Shown: positions 12,222-22,438 of the stretch, piece after piece
Layout of the letters: each line of letters begins with the position of its first letter
Numbering within the stretch: position 1 is the first letter of the stretch
Source of the DNA: Mimachlamys varia
Lineage: Eukaryota > Mollusca > Bivalvia > Pectinida > Pectinidae
Length of the DNA: 64,000 nucleotides
NCBI GenBank assembly: GCA_947623455.1
Contig: OX392533.1
Location: 32,610,229-32,674,228 of the forward strand
Direction of reading: 5' to 3'
Position numbers and translations under genes: made by a program
The notes under the pieces: model-generated
Database searches by the model: none
What the model saw: the letters and a program-made list of their open reading frames with translations, nothing else
Told to the model about the DNA's origin: nothing

Positions 12222-12305
12222 AAGGTCAATGTCGTTGTTACAAAGGTCAATGTCGTTGTTACTAAGGTCAATGTCGTTGTTACAAAGGTCATATGATGTT
12301 CAAGG
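12222..12305 (+). repeat. 21-bp tandem repeat carrying AAGGTCA
   Basis: 'aaggtcaatgtcgttgttac' recurs at 12222, 12243 and 12264, with a fourth 'aaggtca' at 12285 and a fifth near 12302. Each unit has one nuclear-receptor-type half site, and the 21-bp period places the sites on the same face of the helix. Confidence 0.8.
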
Positions 12306-13826
12306 TCATCCGAGCTATTCGAACAAGAGCACCTCAGGCGTAGGCATGATCCACCCGTCAAACCCCATCAAAAGTAAACTGGTATGGAAACATAAAAAAC
12401 ATAATATATGTTTAATAGTATAGCTTTTCCAAGTACCATACCAAATTGTAGAGGAATTGAAGAAAACACCAAAAAGTTTAGATACTTTCTACATAATTTC
12501 GATTCAGGAAAACACAACTTCGTGTCATGAAGATTAAGCCTACAAAGTTCGAATATCACTTGAAAACTGTAGAAGATCTTCGGACAAACAACAATGCATG
12601 ACATAAATATGAATGCCTATATTTTGCTGTTACACGAACAGTTGAAATAAACCCATAAATATCCATACAATTGGACTTTGAGTTTAACTGTTATGTTAAA
12701 ACTAAAGTCTGGATGTATGTTGGAAAGAGACGGGGTATGTTGGTGTACTCGATTCCTTACATTATAGAAATGACGCTACTTAGAAATATATCACTGAAAT
12801 ACCATGCCAAAGGCGCCTTGTGATAAAAGACAATTATTAGTAAGTCATCAGAGTCAAATAATTGATAAAACATAGGGCTTTTCTGAATACAACAGGGCTT
12901 CACGTCATTAAGTGTAACAGGTAGCTTGATGCCTATAAATGTGCTAATTATAGCCCTGAAAAGTAATAACCTGGAATGTTACGCATAGGGGTCAGAGATC
13001 TACTTCCGAACACCAAGTCATTACATTTACCCATCTACTGGCTGGCTTTGATTGATTTTTTTGAAATTTTAAAAAGAAATAACTTTGAACTTAATTCAAG
13101 GTCACACAGGTCGAATCTTTTAAAACTTGCAAATAACTTTTCTTTCAGACTAGAAATGTCTGCGAGACATAAATGGCCCCTTCCGATAGAAATTAGTTCT
13201 TCATGCTTATTACATATGCAAATTTCGATGATAATCGGATCGGTAGTTATTTAAATAAGCTGCATGGTAACATTACCATGGGACAGGATGGGACAGAACG
13301 AACATCGGTAACACTACATGCCCCCTCCCCCCCCCATTTCATGGCGGGGGCATACAAATAAAAGCATCTTGCTTTTCATATATGTGGCCTTTCAATGGCT
13401 TGCTTGCATTGAATACACCTAGATAGAGATATAGATATGAACTTTAACTTTAAACCCATATATTCTGAATTGCTGCAAAAGCCAGAAAAGTTGCAACACA
13501 AAACTAATTATTGATTAATTCCTTTGATCAGCTGGAGCTAAAAAACTTGCATGACAAAATTAGATACAACGCAAGTCACACAAAATTCATCACAACCGCT
13601 TTTTCCGGAGCCTATGGCATATAAACATCGTCTGTTGACTTAAAAAAAACTCCTTTTAAATCAATTTATTTTCCGTTTAATTACAATATTCAACAAGCAC
13701 ATCAAAACTCGGGTTTGAATACAATCCTACAGTCAACCCATTCTCTACTACATATACCACATGAACATGGCATCACACTAATTATCAAACATCACACCGT
13801 GGTGCACATACATACATACATACATA
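12306..13826. other. Intergenic, simple sequence only
   Basis: No supportable gene. It holds a short C run with 'ggcggggg' near 13320-13350 and a (cata)n microsatellite at about 13806-13826, into which the next element inserted. Confidence 0.4.
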
Positions 13827-14320
13827 CACTGCCATCCAAAAGTTCTGATACACATTTTCTGCAAATGCTTCATTGAAATTGAGCAAAACCCAATTTTGAA
13901 GTATGTATTACTATTTTTTTAATGGTAAAATAAACTGCTTACAATGTTTTGTTATTTTTCAACTACATGTATATATGGTTTTTGATACAATTAAAATCCT
14001 CAAAATGTGATATTTTTGCAATTTCACGTTTTAATACAAACAGTTTAATAATATATTTTTGACAGTGGAGCCCATTGTAATAATTCCATTTAATTGTGCA
14101 AATGAAAGAAAAACAGTTTTTATTCATTTTTGAACATTATCAAAAATAGACCCCTCCTTGACCCTCCCTGCAACTTCCAGGACGGTATTTTTGAAATAAA
14201 ATGCCAATTGTCACTGATGAGTGGACTATCTTTAGGAATCGCATCAGTTGTGTTCATTTTTTGATGGCTAATGGCTTAATATGTACACAACGTTTGCAAC
14301 AAAACTTTTGGATGGCAGTG
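13827..14320. mobile_element. Tc1/mariner-type MITE with TA target
   Basis: A 494-bp element with inverted ends 'cactgccatccaaaagtt' (left) and 'aacttttggatggcagtg' (right), perfect over 18 bp and flanked by TA (13825-13826 and 14321-14322). The 'CAnTG...tccaaaagt' terminus and TA target fit Tc1/mariner elements. There is no transposase ORF. It lies at the edge of a (cata)n array, which offers many TA targets. Confidence 0.8.
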
Positions 14321-15005
14321 TATATCTAGTTTTAACATTGTTGTTTATATATCCCTAAATGAATTAAGTTGTTGATGCGCTGTTGAACAACACAAAAACA
14401 AAATAAATTCAAATACATGTACCATGTAGTTAGCACTTTGAAACTAAAATAACAGTCTTAACACTTTAAATCATTTCTTGGAATGTAACCAAAAAATCTC
14501 AATTACAGTATCCATTATATTATGCATTGTGTTGTTCAAGTTGCAGACAGGGAAAGTGATATGTGTTTACATTTCAGTTGTAATCTGAAACTCGGATTTA
14601 CAATTATGTAAAATTATTCTAGATTGGATTGCAAGAAACATCTGCATTAATAAATATTCTTGACGTTTTGATCCAGAATTTTATCACACTGATCATTATT
14701 CATAGTAAATCAATACATGTACATACAAAGTATATATCAGAAACAACACATAAAATACATGATATAAACACTTTATCCAAGCCCAGCCAACACAGCCTAC
14801 TTATCAGCCACTCCACTTTCTATCACAGCCAAATCATAATACAGAAAACCCTGTGGGCACCTCATCAAAAGTTTGAGGAATACATGGTTTTCTAGTAATC
14901 TGAGGACTTGTTTGAAATGTATGAACTTGGTCCTGACCAAACAAACTGTTCGATGAATGAGGGGTGTTCGAGTAAACCGAGTTTGAGTGAGTGGCGTTTT
15001 ACTTA
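14321..15005. other. Intergenic, nothing recognised
   Basis: AT-rich. An 88-codon ORF at 14629-14895 has low-complexity composition and no recognisable domain. Confidence 0.4.
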
Positions 15006-15775
15006 TTATCCCCCTCCGACCCACTGACATTCCTCCTGCTACCCCCCATCCACCCACTGACATTCCTCCTGCTATCCCCCATCCACCCATTGACATTCCT
15101 CCTGCTATCCCCCTCCGACCCACTGACATTCCTCCTGCTACCCCCCATCCACCCACTGACATTCCTCCTGCTATCCCCCATCCACCCATTGACATTCCTC
15201 CTGCTATCCCCCTCCGACCCACTGACATTCCTCCTGCTACCCCCCATCCACCCACTGACATTCCTCATGCTATCCCCCATCCACCCATTGACATTCCTCC
15301 TGCTATCCCCCTCCGACCCACTGACATTCCTCCTGCTACCCCCCATCCACCCACTGACATTCCTCCTGCTATCCCCCATCCACCCACTGACATTCCTCCT
15401 GCTACCCCCATCCACCCACTGACATTCCTCCTGCTATCCCCCATCCACCCACTGACATTCCTCCTGCTACCCCCCATCCACCCACTGACATTCCTCCTGC
15501 TATCCCCCATCCACCCACTGACATTCCTCCTGCTATCCCCCATCCACCCACTGACATTCCTCCTGCTACCCCCCATCCACCCACTGACATTCCTCCTGCT
15601 ACCCCCCATCCACCCACTGACATTCCTCCTGCTATCCCCCATCCACCCACTGACACTCCCCCTGCTACCCCCCATCCACCCACTGACATTCCTCCTGCTA
15701 CCCCCAATCCGCCCACTGTCATTCCTCCTGCTATCCCCATCCACCCACTGACATTCCTCCTGCTATCCGCCACCA
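15006..15775 (+). repeat. Minisatellite, ~23 units of 33 bp with 99-bp higher order
   Basis: The unit is 'cactgacattcctcctgcta' followed by 'tcccccatccacc'. In the first part the variant 'cccctccgac' returns every 99 bp (15011, 15110, 15209, 15308), so three 33-bp units form a higher-order repeat. The later part is monomeric. Because 33 is a multiple of three, long open frames appear on both strands in several frames (up to 254 codons); these are products of the period, not genes. Confidence 0.95.
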
Positions 15776-16500
15776 ACCCACATTCCTACTATCCAAAAAT
15801 CACATCGCAAACTATTACTTTCCTGAATCTCCACAAACCCACTATTCACCCAACCCCCCCACAAACTTACAATTCCTCACCCCCAAATCTGCTAGCCCTA
15901 ACACCACATTTACGTCCACTTACCAATCCTCCATTACAAAACCCAATATCTCCCATACACCTCAACTACCTCCCCCCCCCCAAACACACACACCCCTATG
16001 TTCCTCCATCCTCCCTTTCACACATACATTGAATTAGAATATTTGCTAATAATACTGCAGTAATGAGGCTTTTAGTCAGTGTCTGATCCGTGCCGTCACA
16101 AAACACAGGTACACCAACATACCTCCGTCTCTAGCACACAACACACAGAGGCACCTATACCACATAAATGACCTGAACTGTTAATAAGACAAAATATTGT
16201 TAAGTACCAAATATTTCAATCAGGTTTCAAATTACTTTGGAGTGCATAATTCTTCAAAAGCTAGTTATAATAATATTGTACATGTATGTTTTGGCCTCTA
16301 ATGTCTAGCTGTGTAATTAAAATAAATGCTTAATGTGATAAAATGTGATCTAATGGTACTTTTTTTATGATTGATATAACATTTCTAATAGGTCATTTTG
16401 GCTCGACACATTTTATAAACTATCTATAATAGACAATTTGCCACTATGATCATGTCAGAATACTGGACTATAACTGCGACATCTAAAGATCCTTTTTGGG
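15776..16500. other. Intergenic, C-rich decaying edge of the minisatellite
   Basis: 15776-16020 is CA/C-rich with repeated 'cccac' and probably derives from the array. After 16030 the sequence is ordinary AT-rich DNA. Confidence 0.4.
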
Positions 16501-16502
16501 GA

Positions 16503-16600
16503 TGTTTAGTTGGCGCACTGGTAACAGTCGCAGGAATTTCTGGGTAGGCTATTTGGTGCTGGAGATCATTAGTTCGAGGCCTGGACAGTGCACGAGTCAA
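16503..16600 (+). mobile_element. tRNA-derived SINE head
   Basis: 'tagttggcgcactggtaaca' fits a pol III A box, and 'agttcgaggcctgg' about 60 bp later fits a B box. The spacing is that of a tRNA-headed SINE. The 3' body and tail are not clear. Confidence 0.5.
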
Positions 16601-16766
16601 AAATTGTCTTCCTTTGTCATTTGTGTTTCCTTGTTATTTATAAATATATCAAACACAATGTATCATAAACACTCAGTGTTGTTGATCCGAAGGTTAAAAT
16701 GGGAACTTCCTGTCGTAATTGTACAATGTTTGAAAAATAGAGGATCTTACACGAGTGTCGATGTAG

Positions 16767-17446
16767 TATGGAATTTATTAAACGAGTTAGATAATTTAAT
16801 ATCACGGTGGGGAATCACGTGGTCTGCAGTTGGTGAGTAACACGAATATAAAATGGCGGCCACCAGTGTTGAAGGTGAAAATAGAGGTAAGACACTGAAA
16901 GTACTCATTACGTAAGAATTTCATAGTGACGAGCATATACCATACTGAATTCTGGACATTTCGATACCTCATTTGTGCTGCAACGGTCCGTAGTTTTCTG
17001 TAACATTCTGACCAAAGTTTTGAATCGGAGCGATTCTCTTCGTACGAAGGGAGGTGGTTTACACGAACATTTGTTAGTTCTTGTCTAGACAAATCAAACG
17101 TACGAAATAGTAAATGTTCGTGTAAACCACCACCCTTCGTTTGAGGAGAATCGCTCCGATTCAAAACTTTGGTCAGAATTTTACAGAAAACTATGGACCG
17201 TTGCAGCACAAATGAGGTATCGAAATGTCCAAAATTCAGTATGGTATATGCTCGTCACTATGAAATGCTTACGTAATGAGTACTTTCAGTGTCTTACCTC
17301 TATTTTCACCTTCAACAATGGCGGCCGCCATTTTATATTCGTGTTACTCACCAACTGCAGACTACGTGATTCCCCACAGTGAATATGTCATGAGCCTTTA
17401 GGCGAGTGACATATTAAATTATTCAACTCGTTTAATAAATTCCATA
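16767..17446. mobile_element. Fold-back element with ~300-bp inverted arms
   Basis: The left arm from 'tatggaatttatta' and the right arm ending 'taataaattccata' are near-perfect inverted copies through almost the whole 680 bp, with a centre at about 17085-17100. The right arm has an extra ~35 bp near 17385-17415. Inside each arm lie a 'gcaacggtcc' block and an 'ataaaatggcggc' block. No ORF. I could not define a target duplication with confidence. Confidence 0.85.
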
Positions 17447-19620
17447 TAACATGGATACGATTGTAAGATTCTATTCATGACATAACTTATATTTAAAAAA
17501 ATATACAAAAAATCTCAAATTTTATATTTATCTTTAAAAAAGGCAAATTTCTTCAGTGACAGTGCGATTTTCTCTAATGAGACAATCAAATGACATCATA
17601 AAGACGTCATTTGTTTATGATGTCATAATAGTGTTACTACACGTGTGTAATACCATTTTTATGACATCGCCATATGACATGACTGAACGGGTCAGTTATG
17701 TGATAAATTGTAATTTCATATATACATGTATGAATATTATGTAATTCACACAAAAACAAAAAACTTTTTATTTGATTTTGACTTATTAATTTATCAACAC
17801 AGAACCAAACCAAGGACCATGATATGCTAGAGTTAATAATTTGAGAAATCTTGTTCTTTAACATATAACATTAAAATGCTGACATAATGAGTACGGAAAG
17901 ACTAGAGATTTAAGTATCATGTTGTATCAACAAAGATAATATTTTTTGGCTGACTTTTTTACGTCCCACTGACAAGAACAACATATACAATGTATATCCA
18001 ACAGAAAAATTCAATACTTAAACAATAATATGTTGTTTAGTTCACATCATCGAACACGATTTGTAAAATTTTTACATTTTTCAAAAAATAAAATGTAAAG
18101 TAAACAAAAGAAAATCAACAAAAAAAGTACAAGAATAAATTAAAGTACATGTATCATGGAGAAATATGTTGGATTTTATTAATCCTAAGTTTACCCTTTG
18201 TATCTTCAGTAGACTAAACCATAATAGTATATGGTTATGGGGGAGTTCATCATGGTCTATTAATGGTTCAAAAATTTAATGATTCTGAAGAAAATATATG
18301 GTCTATCTTCTGGTAACAAAACAGATTCAATTTCCTACTCTGCCTTTTAAAATTCAAGGATTCTAAAGAAGAAATCATTTTCTGAAAGTCTCTTCTTCTA
18401 CTTTGCCTTTTAAATTTCATATTTCTAAAGAAGAAATCATTTTCTGAAAGTCTCTAACGTACTGAGAAATTTCACCAAAAATGTAATATAAATAGCTCAT
18501 GGTTAACTATGGGTCATGACTCAATATACAGTGTAAAAAATAAAAGGAGATGTGCCTTGGACAAAGTAGACTACTGTATTTTACCTGGAGTAATTAATTC
18601 CCCTCTCACAAATAAAAATAAAAAATTTAACAAAACGAACAACTACATGTAGAATTTCATTACTGGTACATATGTGTACAGTGTGTTCTGAGTTCCCATA
18701 TAGTAAATTAAAACAATAGAATATCCAAGATATGTTGGATATAGTGGTGAATTTGTGAATAAGCCCCCTCCTTACTTTTTGGGGAATTGTTTTTCGCTGG
18801 GGTGGGGGCTTAATTATTCCAAGTAAAATAAGGCAGCTGACTGATAGCCATATAACAAATTTATATGGATAGAGGGCCAGTTAAATTCCTTCAGTAATGT
18901 CAAGGTTTGGACTAGAATGAGTGATTGAAAGTTAGAAAAATATATATGTTTGTCATCCTGTTTTATTTACTGTAATGAATTATATATAAATTATTTACAT
19001 TATATAATTTAAGGCATCTGAAAGTTACAATGTTACCTCCATTAAGAAATAAGGATTTTAAACAATCTTAATGAATATAAAGTCTATCATTTGATTATCA
19101 AAATGTTCATATTTGTTTTAAACAAATCATAAATACAAATGTATGATATGAAAATTAAACAGGAGTCAAGAGATGATGAAATGAATTTGCTTCTAATTAA
19201 CCATCCAAAAAAAAACCTCAGATAAAAGTCCAAACATTTTGTTACCATGTTTTACATAATGTAGTTTCTCTTGCAAAAAATCTGAGATTCCTATATAATG
19301 AAGCAAGTCTAGTCAGCCACCAATCTCTAGATATAATAAAATAAAACAAAATATATTAGATCTCTGATTAAATATATTCAATACACACACAAACACATTC
19401 AAAACACAATAAAACTGAAATCTCTAAATATTCAAAGTAGAAAACAACATAACATAAATCTATATCACAATCAATCTGGTCCCAGGTGCATTATAAAGTG
19501 TAAACAATTAAGATAAATCAACAATAACCCAATATTCCTTGTCAAAATAGTGTGTACGACAGTATATGTAATATTGTGCCAAGCTTGCTAAAACTGTAGC
19601 CGTGATTACTTATGGCAAGG
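17447..19620. other. Intergenic, local duplications only
   Basis: AT-rich, no supportable gene. Around 18340-18460 a roughly 70-bp stretch containing 'taaagaagaaatcattttct' is tandemly duplicated. Confidence 0.45.
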
Positions 19621-19622
19621 TT

Positions 19623-19739
19623 TGGTTTTTTTTTTGTTTTACAAACAACTGACCCACGGTCAGTACCTGGCAAATGCCCCATGTGGGTTTCGAACTCGCA
19701 ACCCAGAGCTCGAGGTGGAGGGCTGCGCTCCATGGGCAG
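19623..19739 (-). mobile_element. SINE fragment (tRNA head with B box)
   Basis: Read on the minus strand it holds 'gggttgcgagttcgaaaccc', a B-box-like sequence, then 'tgccaggtactgaccgt'. The same block occurs at 19857-19946, 34497-34705 and 37404-37634. Truncated copy. Confidence 0.65.
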
Positions 19740-19856
19740 AATAAACAGTATAGTTCATGCAAATTCTATACTATTACATTTATTGACCCATACCACGTTT
19801 ATTAGTTTTGAAATGAAATCTGTTTTTGAAGATGGGACTAGATATATATTGAAAAA

Positions 19857-19946
19857 CAACTGACCTTGTAACCCACGGTCAGTACCTGGCAAATGCCCCA
19901 TGTGGGTTTTGAACTCGCAACCCAGAAGTGGAGGGCTGTGCATATC
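19857..19946 (-). mobile_element. SINE fragment, second copy of the same block
   Basis: It repeats the 19645-19725 sequence 'cacggtcagtacctggcaaa' through 'gaactcgcaacccag' about 220 bp further on. Both are truncated at comparable points, so a local duplication is possible. Confidence 0.6.
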
Positions 19947-20345
19947 AAACTATTCTGCTTCAAATAATACATTTTTATGTAAAATTCCACAAGACCTGCA
20001 GCGAGATCCCCTTGATAACCATTGTTCCACAATCTATAATTATCACCTCATAACTATACTGGGACACGCACAAAATTTCTAGGACTTCAACAACAATTTC
20101 ATGTGAGCGGAGTGCAATGCAAATCCTCCAGTTTGAGACACAATTATATTGTGTGACATCATCAACAATGATATTCTAGTTCATGCAATTCTATACTATT
20201 ACATTTAATAATAGCACGTTTATTAGTTTTGAAATGAAATCTGATTTTGAAGATGGGACTATAGATATATATTGAACAAAATAGTTAGGGACCATTCACA
20301 AAAAAAATAATGTAAACGAAAGGATTAACTTTCTATTTTGTTGTT

Positions 20346-20766
20346 TTAGGTTATCTGGAGAAATATGTGTTACCCATGTTCCATTGTAGTTATACCCCTA
20401 TACTGGAGATAACTACGAATAAAATATGGGTTACCCATGTTCCATTGTAGTTATACCCCTATATCTGAGATAACTATGGATATAATATGGGTTACCAATG
20501 TTCCATTGTAGTTATACCCTTATACCGGAGATAACTATGGATAAAATATGGGTTACCCATGTTCCATTGTAGTTATACCCCTATACCGGAGTAAACTAAT
20601 GATAAAATATGGGTTACCCATGTTCCATTGTAGTTATACACCTATACCGGAGATAACTACGGATCAAATATGGGTTACCCATGTTCCATTGTAGTTATAC
20701 CCCTATACCAGAGATAACTACAGATATAATATGGGTTACCCATGTTCCATTGTAGTTATACCCAAA
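20346..20766 (+). repeat. Tandem array, seven units of ~61 bp
   Basis: Each unit contains 'atgggttacccatgttccat' followed by 'tgtagttatacccctatac' and 'ggagataacta'. Every unit contains the palindrome 'atgggttacccat'. No coding role seen. Confidence 0.9.
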
Positions 20767-22240
20767 TAACCTTAGCCAAACAGAAAGATGATCCTTAAAT
20801 AATATTTAGGTAAATACAAAATTTTAATGTAGATCTGAACAATTTATATAATTGATTGTTGAATAAAATAAGATTGTGTGTAATGTTTAATAAGTTAAGC
20901 ATGTACGTAGTATAGATAACGTTAAAAAATGTAGGAGTGTGTGTGATGCTAAAAAATGCAAGCTTGAAAGCAAAAAAAAAGCTTACTTAATATGTGTAAT
21001 ATTAATTAAAGAATGCAAGATTGTGTGTGCAATATCAAATAATGTAAGCTTGTATGTAATAACATGTATAACGGAAAAGAGTGTAGCTATATAGAGGAAT
21101 GAGTGTCCTCCTGTGCGAGGACATGTTTTGTAAATTGTGTCTATGTCAATACAATGTTTGGGGGAAAAAAGTGAAGATATCATAATATAATAACATATAC
21201 ATTTTTTACACAATAAAATTCTAAACTTCACTTAGGGACAATAAATTAAAGCACATGCTTTATGTGTAACACATGTTATTCAATATGAAAGCCATCATAA
21301 TATTACAATCTGCGAACACTGCACAACAGCTGTCTGATTCACTTCTACCTAATTATGACTATAATCGCTAACATAAACATGTATCTTTTCAGTACCAATA
21401 GAGCAGGTAAAAACAAGCATGAAAATATACAAATGTAGTCTTAAAGTTTAGATATTAAATCAACTAAATAATCAAACTTTCTCATGCGGAACTATTTATT
21501 AGTATTTTTTATTTATTTTTCTAATTATTTGAATAACAAGTATTTGTTAAGTACATATAGATAACCAATTTTTTGTCTGGTCTTGGTACCAAGCACTGGT
21601 CCCGATTTCATCACCATACAAGTACCTAGACTTGAAGAAATTCCTTAACTGCTAATCGGAGATTCTGAAAGGTTTGGTTAGATTTAATTAGCTGTTACGT
21701 TCCATTATCAGCTGAGGTAATTTAAGGACAGCCTCCCTGTGTATGCTAAGGAATATTTAGATGAAACCGCGGCCAAGTATCTAACTAATTTAATTGTACC
21801 ACAAACAAACTTTTGATGTCAACTTATGAATATTTTGCAAAAAAAAATAAAGAAATCAGCATTAAACTTGGGAATGGTGTATGTCTAAGGCTGCAAGAAA
21901 TCTCAAGCTACTTTTAAAGTATAGGAAAGTTTTCAAAAAAACATGTAATTTAAAAATAATTTTTCACTTGAATGATGATCAAGTTTAATTTGGACACATA
22001 GTGACAAAGACTGAGCTTGAAAATGATGATGTCTTATAACTCAGTCTAGATCATTTGTCTTATATAATTAATTTATACCGATATCTAAAATATCAAATCT
22101 ATATCTTTCTATTACATGATTATGATAAAGCATATACTGTGTAAGGCACAAAGTATGTACTGATGTATACATCACAAATTCACACATACATACAAAATGT
22201 AAATGAAATATCATTTTGATTATGATCTTCTCCCAAAAGG
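20767..22240. other. Intergenic, downstream of the riboflavin transporter
   Basis: Includes the presumed 3' untranslated and flanking region of the minus-strand transporter gene immediately below 22241. I saw no clear polyadenylation signal and no repeat structure. Confidence 0.4.
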
Positions 22241-22438
22241 TCAAGGGCAAGCTGGAGCACTTTGGAAAATGGTAAATGTATTAACTAAGAGATATGTCAC
22301 AAGGGCACCAATTACTGATCCCACCTGGGTCAAAGCCCCGCACCAAAGTAGAGCTTTCTTTCCTTCTTTCCTAAAGAGTGTTGCTATGGAAACTTTGGAA
22401 AAAGTCATCAGCATGGTAAAAAGGACCCAGGCTAAAAT
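22241..22438 (-). other. SLC52A3-like: SLC52A terminal coding exon
   Basis: 65 codons plus TGA. It begins 'ILAWVLFTMLMTFSKV', includes the charged 'FRKEGKKALLWCG' turn and ends 'SAPACP'. Easily missed because 1.06 kb of MITE-bearing intron separates it from the main exon. Confidence 0.9.

Noticed and set aside
13805..13826. (cata)n run as telomere-like or CRISPR-like repeat
   Set aside because: Simple tetranucleotide microsatellite; no spacers, and the window is animal nuclear DNA.
14987..15776. Long overlapping ORFs (up to 254 codons) on both strands
   Set aside because: They result from the 33-bp tandem unit, which keeps all frames of each strand open; no start context, splice sites or domain.
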